Part shown: piece after piece, positions 56,456-64,000 of the stretch
Layout of the letters: the number at the start of each line of letters is the position of its first letter
Position numbering within the stretch: the first letter of the stretch is position 1
Source: Limivivens faecihominis
GTDB taxonomy: Bacteria > Bacillota > Clostridia > Lachnospirales > Lachnospiraceae
Assembly (NCBI RefSeq): GCF_020686945.1
Contig: NZ_JAJEPR010000003.1
Span: forward strand, 145,557-209,556
Length of the DNA stretch: 64,000 nt
Direction: 5' to 3'
Program-made: the position numbers and the translations under genes
Notes under the pieces: generated by a model
What the model saw: the letters and a program-made list of their open reading frames with translations, nothing else
The model's database searches: none
Told to the model about the DNA's origin: nothing

Positions 56456-59131
56456 ATGAATTTCAGCAAATGGAACTTACCTAATTTAAAAAAGACGGAT
56501 CTCAACACCAAAGCCGGGCGGAAGCTGGCTTATACCTGCCTCAAAATCTTCCTGCTCCTGCTTCTCGTGGGCGCGGTCTTAGGAACGGCGGCAGGCTTCG
56601 GTGCCTTAAAAGGCCTCATCGCCACGGCGCCTGATATTTCCAACCTTTCCGTGACCCCCTCGGAGTCCGCCACCTACATCTATAACAGCGATGGTTCCGT
56701 CATGCAGAAGCTCTCCCTCGGCTCCTCCAACCGGACCATTGTCACGATCGACCAGATCCCGGAGGATCTCCAGCATGCCGTCGTAGCCATCGAGGACGAG
56801 CGTTTCTACCAGCACAAGGGCATTGACATCCGCGGCATTCTCCGCGCCGGCATTCACGGTCTTGCTTCCGGCCGCTTCGACGAGGGAGCCAGCACCATCA
56901 CCCAGCAGCTTCTGAAAAACAGCGTCTTCACGGGCTGGATGAACGAATCCTCCCTGATCGACCGCTTCCGCCGGAAATTCCAGGAACAATACCTGGCCCT
57001 CCAACTGGAGAAAAAGGTCAGCAAGGAGCAGATTCTGGAGGATTACCTCAACACCATCAACCTCGGCGCCGGCACCTACGGCGTTCAGGCCGCCTCCCGC
57101 CGTTACTTCGGAAAAAGCGTTTCCGAGCTGAATCTCTCCGAGTGCGCGGTGCTGGCCGGTATCACCCAGAACCCCACCCGCTATAACCCCATCACCCATC
57201 CGGAGGAAAATGCAGTGCGGCGTCAGACCGTTCTGGACTACATGCTGGAACAGGGCTACATCACCCAGGAAGCCTACGATGAGGCGGTGGCGGACGACGT
57301 TTACTCCCGAATTCAGGAGACGGATTCCCAGACTGAGGAGACTTCGATCTACACTTACTATGTGGACGCCATGATCGACCAGATCATCCAGGATCTCATG
57401 GAACAGAAGGGCTACACAGAACAGCAGGCCAATAAGATCCTGTTCACCAAGGGCCTGAAAATCTATTCCGTTCAGGATATGGCAATCCAGCAGATCTGTG
57501 ACGAGGAATTTTCCAACCTTGCCAATTTCCCCTCGGGAACCCAGGTGGGCGTGGACTATGCCCTCAGCGTCCAGACCACGGAAGGCGAAACGATCCATTA
57601 TGGAAACGACGATTTCCGCTCCTGGTATCGCCAGAACTTTGATTCTTCCTTTAATCTGATGTTCAACGATGAAGATTCCGCCCGCTCTGCCCTCGCTTCC
57701 TTTAAAGAGAGCAAGACAGCCAACGGCGAAACGATCCTGGGCGAACGGATTTCTCTGGCTCCACAGCCCCAGGCCTCCCTCGTCATCATGGATCAGGCCA
57801 CCGGCTATGTGAAAGCCATCGTGGGCGGCCGCGGAACCAAAGAAGCGAGCCTTACCCTGAACCGGGCCACCGCCACCACCCGCCAGCCGGGTTCCACCTT
57901 CAAAATCATTACCACCTACGCTCCGGCTCTGGATTATGACAATATGACTCTTTCCAGCGTTTACTACAACGCGCCCTACACCTACCGGAACGGAGTCCCC
58001 GTCAACAACTGGGACAGCAACAACACCTACACCGGCTACACCACGATCCGCGAGGCCATCACGAACTCCATCAACATCGTGGCCGTCAAATGCCTGACGG
58101 AAATCACCCCAGCTATCGGTTTCCAGTATGCGGAGCGTTTCGGAATCTCCACCCTGGAAAACAGCGAGGCCCTGGATGTGAACCAGCCTCTGGCCCTGGG
58201 CGGCATCACAAACGGAGTCACAAACCTGGAGCTCACGGGCGCTTTTGCCGCCATCGCGAACCAGGGAGAATACATCAAGCCGAAGTTCTACTCCCACATT
58301 GAAAACGCCGACGGCGAAGTCCTCATCGACAACCGCACACCTGTCACCACGAAGGTCTTAAAGGAGGGAAATGCCTGGCTTCTGACCAGCGCCATGAAGG
58401 ACGTCGTGACCAAAGGAACCGGAACGCTGATCTCTCTCGGCGATATGCCCGTGGCAGGAAAAACGGGAACCACTTCCGATTATAAAGATATCTGGTTCTC
58501 CGGCTACACGCCCTATTACACCTGCACAATCTGGGGCGGCTACGACAACAACGACGACCTTCCCACCGTGGACGGCGACACCTATCACACCTACCACAAG
58601 ATTCTCTGGAACGCCATCATGAACCGGATTCATCAGAATCTCCCGGTAAAAGATTTCGAGCAGCCCGAGGACATCGTCACTGCAACGGTCTGCAAGAAGT
58701 CCGGCAAACTGGCCATCGAGGGCATCTGCGACCAGGATCCGAGAGGCAGCCAGGTTTACGAGGAGTATTTCATCCGGGGCACTGAACCCAAGAGTTCCTG
58801 CGACAAGCATGTGGCCCTCACGGTCTGCCAGGAAACCGGCCTTCTGGCCAGCTCCACCTGCACCCCCGTCACCCGGGTCTTCATCAAACAGCCCGAGGAC
58901 AACTATGATACCACCGACGACACCAACTACGCGCCGCCCTCTCAGACCTGTCCCGGCCATAAACCGGCCACGATCCTGGACGGTCTGAAAGACAGCCAGA
59001 CTCCTGATAGCACGACGGTCATTGATCCTGACAGCACTCAGACCCAGGATACAGAACGACGGGCCGAGGAAGACGGGGACACGCCTGTCACGATTCCCGG
59101 AGACGGGGATGTAAGCCTTGGACTCCCCTAA
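56456..59131 (+). CDS. pbpA: Class A penicillin-binding protein (glycosyltransferase-transpeptidase)
   Basis: An 891-residue bifunctional peptidoglycan synthase with one N-terminal membrane helix (about 25-50). The GT51 domain carries EDERFYQHKGIDIRGILRAG (catalytic Glu, about 110), EGASTITQQLLKN and YLNTINLGAGTYGVQAAS. The transpeptidase domain has the Ser in RQPGSTFK (about 481), SxN in TNSINIV (about 538) and KTG in AGKTGTT (about 667). The C-terminus has a Cys-containing region (CKKSGKLAIEGICDQ) and an acidic Thr-rich tail. AAGGAG precedes the ATG. The symbol is generic. Confidence 0.95.
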   Translation: MNFSKWNLPNLKKTDLNTKAGRKLAYTCLKIFLLLLLVGAVLGTAAGFGALKGLIATAPDISNLSVTPSESATYIYNSDGSVMQKLSLGSSNRTIVTIDQIPEDLQHAVVAIEDERFYQHKGIDIRGILRAGIHGLASGRFDEGASTITQQLLKNSVFTGWMNESSLIDRFRRKFQEQYLALQLEKKVSKEQILEDYLNTINLGAGTYGVQAASRRYFGKSVSELNLSECAVLAGITQNPTRYNPITHPEENAVRRQTVLDYMLEQGYITQEAYDEAVADDVYSRIQETDSQTEETSIYTYYVDAMIDQIIQDLMEQKGYTEQQANKILFTKGLKIYSVQDMAIQQICDEEFSNLANFPSGTQVGVDYALSVQTTEGETIHYGNDDFRSWYRQNFDSSFNLMFNDEDSARSALASFKESKTANGETILGERISLAPQPQASLVIMDQATGYVKAIVGGRGTKEASLTLNRATATTRQPGSTFKIITTYAPALDYDNMTLSSVYYNAPYTYRNGVPVNNWDSNNTYTGYTTIREAITNSINIVAVKCLTEITPAIGFQYAERFGISTLENSEALDVNQPLALGGITNGVTNLELTGAFAAIANQGEYIKPKFYSHIENADGEVLIDNRTPVTTKVLKEGNAWLLTSAMKDVVTKGTGTLISLGDMPVAGKTGTTSDYKDIWFSGYTPYYTCTIWGGYDNNDDLPTVDGDTYHTYHKILWNAIMNRIHQNLPVKDFEQPEDIVTATVCKKSGKLAIEGICDQDPRGSQVYEEYFIRGTEPKSSCDKHVALTVCQETGLLASSTCTPVTRVFIKQPEDNYDTTDDTNYAPPSQTCPGHKPATILDGLKDSQTPDSTTVIDPDSTQTQDTERRAEEDGDTPVTIPGDGDVSLGLP

Positions 59132-59134
59132 ATG

Positions 59135-59188
59135 AAAAAAGACAGTTCCACCAGATATTTTTCATCTGCATGGAACTGTCTTTTTTAC
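59135..59188. terminator. Bidirectional terminator after the PBP gene
   Basis: 16-bp stem AAAAAAGACAGTTCCA/TGGAACTGTCTTTTTT (59135-59150 with 59171-59186), with an inner CAGAT/ATCTG hairpin. Serves both convergent genes. Confidence 0.9.
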
Positions 59189-61005
59189 ATCCGCAACTTT
59201 TTCCGAAACTCCCGTATCGTATCTTTCAAATCAAAAATAAACAACGCTGCCAGCACCAGGAAACTGATTCCGCCACAGATCACCGACGGATAAGTAAATT
59301 TCACCAGGCCGGTCCAGACCAGAAGAATCGGCACGCAGCCCGCCATTGCTGCCTGGATAAAATAAAACAGATATTCTTCCCTCTCCAGCCTCTGGACCTT
59401 CGCAATAAGCGGCACCGAGCAGAGCACCGTCAGTGCGCCAATCGGAAACACAAAGTCCACCGACCAGCCCCGCCAGCCCGTGAAAATATCCCAGAGCACG
59501 GCGATGGCTGTCACCAGAAGCAGCTGCCACATCTCGTTTTTCAGAAGATTCCGCCGCTTCCTGTAAGCCACAGTCACAATCAGCCAAGTGCAGAGACAGC
59601 CTGCTCCCGCGAACCAGAACCAGTTTAAAGTCTCCGCCGTCAGATAATTGATCATGCCGCAGAGCACGGCCGCCGCGATACAGAGGAAGGTGAAAAGCTG
59701 GAACACTTTTTTATCTTCCTTTTTGTACTGCTCCTTGCAACCCGGAAAATCGTTCTTTTTCTCCCTGCAGGGGATCTCCTCTTTTTTCAGAATCTGCAGG
59801 AAATTCCGCTGGATGCTGTCGTCCGGGAGCTTCGAGGTGAAGCCCAGGACCATTTTTCCCTCGTAGGAACAGGAACAGAGCTGAAAGGAATCCGTGCTTG
59901 CGAAGATGCCAAACCGCTCGATATAATTCCGGTACTCCTCCGGGAATTTCAAAATACCGATATTGGAATAGACCGCCGTGATACAGCGGCTGCCCAGGTT
60001 TGCCCCCGCCATCAGGAAATACCGCTTGATCTCAAGGGGCACCATCCGCACAAGAAAATGCTTCTCAATCCGCACATAACCGTTCATGTGCATGGCGATC
60101 TTTTCCGGCGTAAGCTCCCGCTTAAACTGCTCCTTCACATCCGTCAGCACATCCTCAAAGGTTGTATCTTCCTGAAAGGCAAAGCTGATCTCGATCCAGC
60201 CGAAAAAGTTTGTCATGGACTGGGACGGAAAATAGTTTCTCAAATTTACCGGAATCATCAGGCCAATGGGCCGTTTCTGCTTATTTTTCGGGATCTCTTC
60301 GTGAATCGCGCAGAGCAGAACCGCCGTGAGATAGACCGTGATGGAGACACCTCTTGCCCTGGCTTTGGCGTGGAGCTCTTTTACTGGAAGCTCGGCCTCG
60401 AGGATGTGCATTTCCTCATGGACCACCTTTTCCCCTTTGAGCTTCACCGCCGCAGGCTTCTTCTCTTTATTTCTCGGAAGATCCGCGGAATAATACTGGG
60501 AAAAGCTGTCCTCCTCCTGATCCCCCGGCGTGATCTCCTCCACCGGCTCGATGCGGGGCAGCTTCGCCTCCGGATGGGCCAGAATCAGATAATTCTGCAC
60601 GAGCTCCTCCAGAAAATACATGGCTCCGGTGCCGTCCGTCAGCGCATGATAGACCTCGAAATTGATCCGGTTCTCATGATAGCTGACCTCGAAAAGCAGG
60701 GATTTTTTGTCCGGAATATAGAGCCTGCTGCAAGGCGGCTTTTTCTCCTTTTTCACAACGGGGCGGATATCCCGGTGCTCCAGGTAGAACCAGAAAAGAC
60801 CTTTCCGTAAAACCGCCTGAAAAAGCGGATATTTTTCCATTGTCTCTTCCAACGCCTTCTGGAGGATTTCCTCATCCACCGCTTCCCTGAGCTCACAGTA
60901 AAAACGAAACACTCTCGTGTCGTCTTTTCCCGTGACCAGAGGAAAAGCCAGGGCCGCATTGTCCAGTTTTCTCCATTTTGAATAACCTGTTTCCACGCTT
61001 CTCAC
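59185..61005 (-). CDS. Condensation-type acyltransferase fused to a membrane domain (DUF6320-like)
   Basis: A 606-residue protein. Residues 1 to about 400 resemble the CoA-dependent/condensation acyltransferase fold (alcohol acetyltransferase, PapA, wax-ester synthase). There is an active-site-type YHALTDGTGA (HxxxDG, about 118), an LRNYFPSQSMTNFFGWIE segment and a DFGW-like region. The last ~190 residues carry about six hydrophobic helices with a YRKRRNLLKNEMWQLLLVTA loop. It overlaps the upstream hydrolase gene by four bases. The pair may make and break an ester. Substrate unknown. Confidence 0.75.
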   Translation of the reverse strand: MRSVETGYSKWRKLDNAALAFPLVTGKDDTRVFRFYCELREAVDEEILQKALEETMEKYPLFQAVLRKGLFWFYLEHRDIRPVVKKEKKPPCSRLYIPDKKSLLFEVSYHENRINFEVYHALTDGTGAMYFLEELVQNYLILAHPEAKLPRIEPVEEITPGDQEEDSFSQYYSADLPRNKEKKPAAVKLKGEKVVHEEMHILEAELPVKELHAKARARGVSITVYLTAVLLCAIHEEIPKNKQKRPIGLMIPVNLRNYFPSQSMTNFFGWIEISFAFQEDTTFEDVLTDVKEQFKRELTPEKIAMHMNGYVRIEKHFLVRMVPLEIKRYFLMAGANLGSRCITAVYSNIGILKFPEEYRNYIERFGIFASTDSFQLCSCSYEGKMVLGFTSKLPDDSIQRNFLQILKKEEIPCREKKNDFPGCKEQYKKEDKKVFQLFTFLCIAAAVLCGMINYLTAETLNWFWFAGAGCLCTWLIVTVAYRKRRNLLKNEMWQLLLVTAIAVLWDIFTGWRGWSVDFVFPIGALTVLCSVPLIAKVQRLEREEYLFYFIQAAMAGCVPILLVWTGLVKFTYPSVICGGISFLVLAALFIFDLKDTIREFRKKLRM

Positions 61006-61940
61006 GCTTCTTTCTGCAAAAACGCATTCATATAAGTAAAGCTTTCCCGCACATGAAGGAACTGAATCCCCAGCGCGAAAAATCCATGGAGGGCATCCTT
61101 AATCCGGTGAACCTCCACCTGATTTCCTGCCTCTTTTAATTTCCGGCCAAAGTCCTCCCCCTCGTCCCGGAGTGGGTCAAACTCCGCCGTCAGGATCAGC
61201 GTGTCCGGAAGATTGGAAAGATCTTTTTCCAAAAGGGGCGCAAAGTAGGGATTTTCCCGGTCTTTCGGGCTGCTCTCATAGAGCTTCAAGTAGTCCTCCA
61301 TCTTGACCGCCGTCAGAAGATAGTCCGTCCCGTTTTCCTTCACCGAAAGGTAAGAGGAGGCTTCCGTATAGCAGTTATTCAGGGCGGGATAAATCAGGAT
61401 CTGCCGTTTCACGGTAAAATCGCCCCGGTTCCGGGCCATGATGGAGACAGCCGCCGCCAGATTTCCTCCAGCGCTGTCCCCCATGACCGTGATCTTTTTC
61501 GGAGAAGTTTTCAGAGAAAGCTTTCCTCCATAAAGGGCTTCCGCCGCCGCATAGCAGTCCAGAAGGGCCGTCGGAAACCGGTACTCCGGAGCCAGGCGGT
61601 ATTCCACCGAGACCACGATCTGGCCGGTGGACTGGGCCATCCGGGCGCAGACCCGGTTGTAGGTATCAACGCTCTCCGTCACCCAGCCGCCCCCATGGAA
61701 AAAGAGAAGCACCGGATATTCCTGCTGCTCCTCCATTCCTTTTTTCATGGCTTCCTCACTCGGAAAATACAGGCGGATCGGAACCTCATAGTCCCCATTG
61801 TATACTTTTTCATCCAGTTTCTTTAAGAAAATCCGGATGGCGTCCAGTTTCTTGATATCCACCAGCCTTCTGGAGGATTCCACTTCGATATTGCCGTACG
61901 AAAGCGCGTGTAAAATTGCGTGCATGCTTCTTGAAATCAT
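61002..61940 (-). CDS. Alpha/beta hydrolase, hormone-sensitive-lipase type
   Basis: A 312-residue esterase/lipase. The oxyanion motif is LFFHGGGWV (about 93). The nucleophile is in VMGDSAGGNLAAAVS (GDSAGG, about 163), the acid in AEFDPLRDEGEDF (about 253) and the catalytic His in KDALHGFFAL. No signal peptide. Start 61940 (MISRSMHAIL) follows AGAGG and lies after a good promoter; the longer frame would include the promoter. The stop overlaps the start of the membrane acyltransferase-like gene, so both are made together. Confidence 0.9.
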   Translation of the reverse strand: MISRSMHAILHALSYGNIEVESSRRLVDIKKLDAIRIFLKKLDEKVYNGDYEVPIRLYFPSEEAMKKGMEEQQEYPVLLFFHGGGWVTESVDTYNRVCARMAQSTGQIVVSVEYRLAPEYRFPTALLDCYAAAEALYGGKLSLKTSPKKITVMGDSAGGNLAAAVSIMARNRGDFTVKRQILIYPALNNCYTEASSYLSVKENGTDYLLTAVKMEDYLKLYESSPKDRENPYFAPLLEKDLSNLPDTLILTAEFDPLRDEGEDFGRKLKEAGNQVEVHRIKDALHGFFALGIQFLHVRESFTYMNAFLQKEA

Positions 61941-61973
61941 GTTTTTTCTGCCTCTCCTCTTTATCTGCCCTGT

Positions 61974-62002
61974 ACTATAACACAGATCAACCGGCATTAC
62001 AA
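61974..62002 (-). promoter_or_regulatory. Promoter of the hydrolase/acyltransferase operon
   Basis: On minus, TTGTAA (61997-62002), a 17-base spacer and TATAGT (61974-61979). Confidence 0.7.
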
Positions 62003-62033
62003 GCCGGACTCCTCTCCCGCCAGTTTTCGCTCC

Positions 62034-62077
62034 CAACAAAAATATCCTGGCAGAACCATCTCTGATCTGCCAGGATA
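62034..62077 (-). terminator. Terminator of the DUF1002 gene
   Basis: On minus, TATCCTGGCAG/CTGCCAGGATA stem (62043-62077) followed by TTTTTG. Confidence 0.8.
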
Positions 62078-62095
62078 CCATTATACTTACAATGC

Positions 62096-63916
62096 TTATT
62101 CCATGGTTCCGTCGTTGGTTGCTTCCGGAATCATTCCTTCATCGTAGCTCTCGTCATAGCTTTCCTGATCGTAATAATCTTCGCTGTAAGCTTCAGTCTC
62201 GCCCGGCTCTTCCTCCGTGTAGGTTCCGTCTTCCTCACCGGCATCTACACCGTAAATTTTCTTGAAAAAGGCCTCAGCCTCATCGCTGATGGTCTGGCGG
62301 AGAGTTCCGTCGATGCTGGTGAGCTTCTGATCTGCGTCGGTAACGATCAGATCTTTGATTTCCTGAGAGAGCATCTTTACTTCCGGTGCGCCGTACTCAG
62401 CGGTATCCAGCTCATCCATGGCCTTATCCTCTTCATCCAGGCCTTTGACCAGCATTTTCAGAAGGAACTTGTCAAACTTATCTTTCAGCTCTTTGGAGGT
62501 TTCCTCGTCTGCTTCCAGAGCAGTCACATCCATCTGGCTGATCTCTGCATACTCTTCTTTGTACTGGCCGTTCTCTGCTTCCACTCTGGATTCCTCAGTA
62601 GTCAGATCCAGCACTCTGTCCAGATACCAGTTGATCTCAGTGTAGATTACTTTCTTATCCTCGGTCAGATCGTCGATCGTGTACTCCGGCTCGGTGGACA
62701 TCTCCGTTTCTGCAGGAGCTTCGGTCTCTGCGGGAGCTTCGGTCTCTGCAGGAGCTTCGGTCTCTGCGGGAGCCTCGGTCTCAAACTCCGGTATCTCGGA
62801 ATCGGTGTCGCTGTAGCCGTCTGTCTCGACAAGCATCTCTGTCTCTGCCGGCATCTGTGCGTCGATTCCGTCGCTGCTGCCACCGGTGTAGGTCTCAGCG
62901 GGCATCTCAGTCTCAAGAACCTGCTCGGGAGCTTCGGTCTCTGTGGCCGGAGCATCGGTCTCTGTCTCCTGGGTAGAACCGGTGATGACATCATCACCAA
63001 AAGCATCGTCGTTGGTATTGTCGAGAATACTTACCTCTGTTTCTGTTTCTGCTGCTGCCTCAGACTCGGCATCCTGAGCAGCCTGCTGTGCGGCACTTTC
63101 CTCATCGTTGGATTCCTGGCCGTTCAGCTCATCTACCTGACTGGTCACTCCCACGTTCTCATCCACGCGCTCCAGAGTGTCCTTCATATCGTCGTAGTTG
63201 TAATCCTCCTGGGAAATCTTATCCAGAAGCTCTGTCACCATATCCAGCTGGTCCTGAGTCAGCTGTGCGTTGTTGTCGCTGGCTGCCTCGTTGACGATAT
63301 TCTGAATTACCGTGATATCGGTGATATTCTGGGAGATAATCTCTGTCTTCGCCTCGTTGACGATAGCGGTGGCTTCCTTCTGGCCTACATTGTCAGCCAG
63401 CTGGCCGGTGATAACCAGCTCCTCGGTGGCAAGCTCTTTTTTCTGCGGGTTCAGGGTCTCTCCGCTGGCCTGCTCGTATGCCATAATGATTCCGGTCAGT
63501 GCGCCGGTTCCGGATACCCTGATCGGTGCAGCTGCGATAACGTCACAGTTTACAACGCCGGAAGTGGAAAGGGTGGTTGCGATCATGTTGCAGGTCACCC
63601 AGTCCAGGTTTGCTGTCTTTACCTGGATTCCGCCGGAAGATGTCGGAGAAACCAGTGCACAGCTGTATGTGTGGGTTCCGATCTGCTCCAGAGGAACATA
63701 AGATCCCAGATGATCTCTCTCGTCCTGGTTAGTGATCGTCAGGATATCCACCTGATCGGAGGTCACACCAAAATAGTTCATTACGATCTGTTTCTGCTGG
63801 TCAGTAAGATCAGCTCCAAGGGTTACTACCTTTCTGCTGTCTGCGCTCGCGCCCATGGAAATTCCCAGTGCCAGACAAAGACCCAGAGCGGCTGCGCCGG
63901 TAAATTTTTTCTTCAT
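62096..63916 (-). CDS. Secreted DUF1002 protein with Glu/Thr/Ala/Pro repeats
   Basis: A 606-residue exported protein. The signal peptide (KKKFTGAAALGLCLALGISM) ends at GASA-DSRK. Residues ~25-270 match DUF1002: VVTLGADLTDQQKQIVMNYF, then DWVTCNMIATTLSTSGVVNC and ALTGIIMAYEQASGE. A central ~170-residue acidic region repeats APAETE and similar motifs. A helical C-terminal part follows. Function unknown; a cell-envelope or sporulation role is possible. Start 63916 is chosen over the ATG three bases earlier because of better spacing from GGAGG. Confidence 0.85.
   Translation of the reverse strand: MKKKFTGAAALGLCLALGISMGASADSRKVVTLGADLTDQQKQIVMNYFGVTSDQVDILTITNQDERDHLGSYVPLEQIGTHTYSCALVSPTSSGGIQVKTANLDWVTCNMIATTLSTSGVVNCDVIAAAPIRVSGTGALTGIIMAYEQASGETLNPQKKELATEELVITGQLADNVGQKEATAIVNEAKTEIISQNITDITVIQNIVNEAASDNNAQLTQDQLDMVTELLDKISQEDYNYDDMKDTLERVDENVGVTSQVDELNGQESNDEESAAQQAAQDAESEAAAETETEVSILDNTNDDAFGDDVITGSTQETETDAPATETEAPEQVLETEMPAETYTGGSSDGIDAQMPAETEMLVETDGYSDTDSEIPEFETEAPAETEAPAETEAPAETEAPAETEMSTEPEYTIDDLTEDKKVIYTEINWYLDRVLDLTTEESRVEAENGQYKEEYAEISQMDVTALEADEETSKELKDKFDKFLLKMLVKGLDEEDKAMDELDTAEYGAPEVKMLSQEIKDLIVTDADQKLTSIDGTLRQTISDEAEAFFKKIYGVDAGEEDGTYTEEEPGETEAYSEDYYDQESYDESYDEGMIPEATNDGTME
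62710..62781 (-). repeat. Four 18-bp tandem repeats in the DUF1002 gene
   Basis: Near-identical 18-bp units on minus, each GAGACCGAAGCTCCYGCA-like, encode APAETE four times. The high DNA identity suggests recent expansion and possible length variation between strains. Confidence 0.8.
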
Positions 63917-64000
63917 CATAAAACCTCCCTATATAGTCAAGTCTTTTTTCCTTATTTTTCAAGGGATTTTTAGTTCCATATCTCAGATGAATGAGCCAAG

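Noticed and set aside
56147..56511. Short frames in the hairpin array before the PBP gene
   Set aside because: They run through palindromes and direct repeats, have no ribosome binding sites, and exist on both strands.
56606..58297. 563-codon open frame antisense to the penicillin-binding protein gene
   Set aside because: The sense frame has complete GT51 and transpeptidase motifs; the antisense is a GC-rich shadow without domains or ribosome binding site.
62710..62781. 18-bp tandem repeats as a minisatellite independent of a gene
   Set aside because: They are in frame within the DUF1002 gene and encode APAETE repeats.
1..64000. CRISPR arrays, tRNA or rRNA genes, prophage modules
   Set aside because: No regularly spaced direct repeats with unique spacers, no cloverleaf-like CCA-ended sequences, and no phage structural genes were seen by eye. 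The two T-box leaders were briefly considered as RNA genes but are leader regions.

Overview
The window looks like chromosomal DNA of an anaerobic, low-to-mid GC Firmicute, most likely a Lachnospiraceae (Clostridium cluster XIVa) gut bacterium. This is inferred from gene content and signals: the tig-clpP-clpX-lon-ysxC block, T-box leaders on aminoacyl-tRNA synthetase genes, strong AGGAGG ribosome binding sites, a pyrophosphate-type phosphofructokinase, an archaeal-type ProRS, L25/Ctc, and DUF975, DUF1934 and DUF1002 proteins. No rRNA, tRNA, CRISPR array, prophage or intact insertion sequence was seen.

Layout. 1-7.3 kb: valS (partial) behind a T-box leader, then the proteostasis cluster ysxC, lon, clpX, clpP, tig, all on the minus strand. 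7.4-13.7 kb: small genes, including DUF975 and DJ-1 proteins, a CYTH protein, two small XRE regulators with clear operator candidates, a VanZ protein with an odd repetitive tail, ribosomal protein L25 and a LysR regulator. 13.9-17.5 kb: a heterodimeric ABC exporter. 17.5-22.9 kb (minus): a GGDEF-REC-HD-GYP protein, an orphan phosphoribosyltransferase, a cytosine-type permease and a metallophosphoesterase, closely packed. 23-29.5 kb (minus): a SpoU methyltransferase and a Ca/Na antiporter under a probable Mn2+ (yybP-ykoY) riboswitch, then a solute-binding lipoprotein paired with a dCache-HAMP-PAS-GGDEF-EAL protein. 29.7-35.9 kb: an accessory or decaying zone with gene remnants, an MFS efflux gene behind a leader-peptide attenuator, a DNA-alkylation repair gene whose promoter region is tandemly duplicated, a methyltransferase, a variant peptide deformylase and paired palindromic operators. 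35.9-44.6 kb (minus): a HelD-type helicase fused to a glycosidase-like beta-domain, then a branched-chain amino-acid ABC operon ending in a cytidylate-kinase-like gene. 44.9-56 kb: PPi-PFK, T-box-controlled proS, a GNAT-GH13 fusion lacking one catalytic residue, a secreted trigger-factor-like foldase, a membrane polysaccharide deacetylase, murI and yigZ. 56.2-64 kb: a hairpin array, a class A penicillin-binding protein, a lipase-type hydrolase overlapping a membrane acyltransferase-like gene, and a secreted DUF1002 protein.

The strongest candidates for something undescribed are: (i) the GNAT-GH13 fusion with Ala in place of the third GH13 carboxylate; (ii) the HelD helicase fused to a GH31 N-terminal-like domain; (iii) the leader-peptide attenuator in front of the MFS gene; (iv) the lipoprotein plus c-di-GMP sensor pair; (v) the orphan PRTase-permease-phosphoesterase group; and (vi) a dispersed palindromic repeat family of about 40 nt with four copies in the window. 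All assignments are by eye from the sequence. No database search was run.
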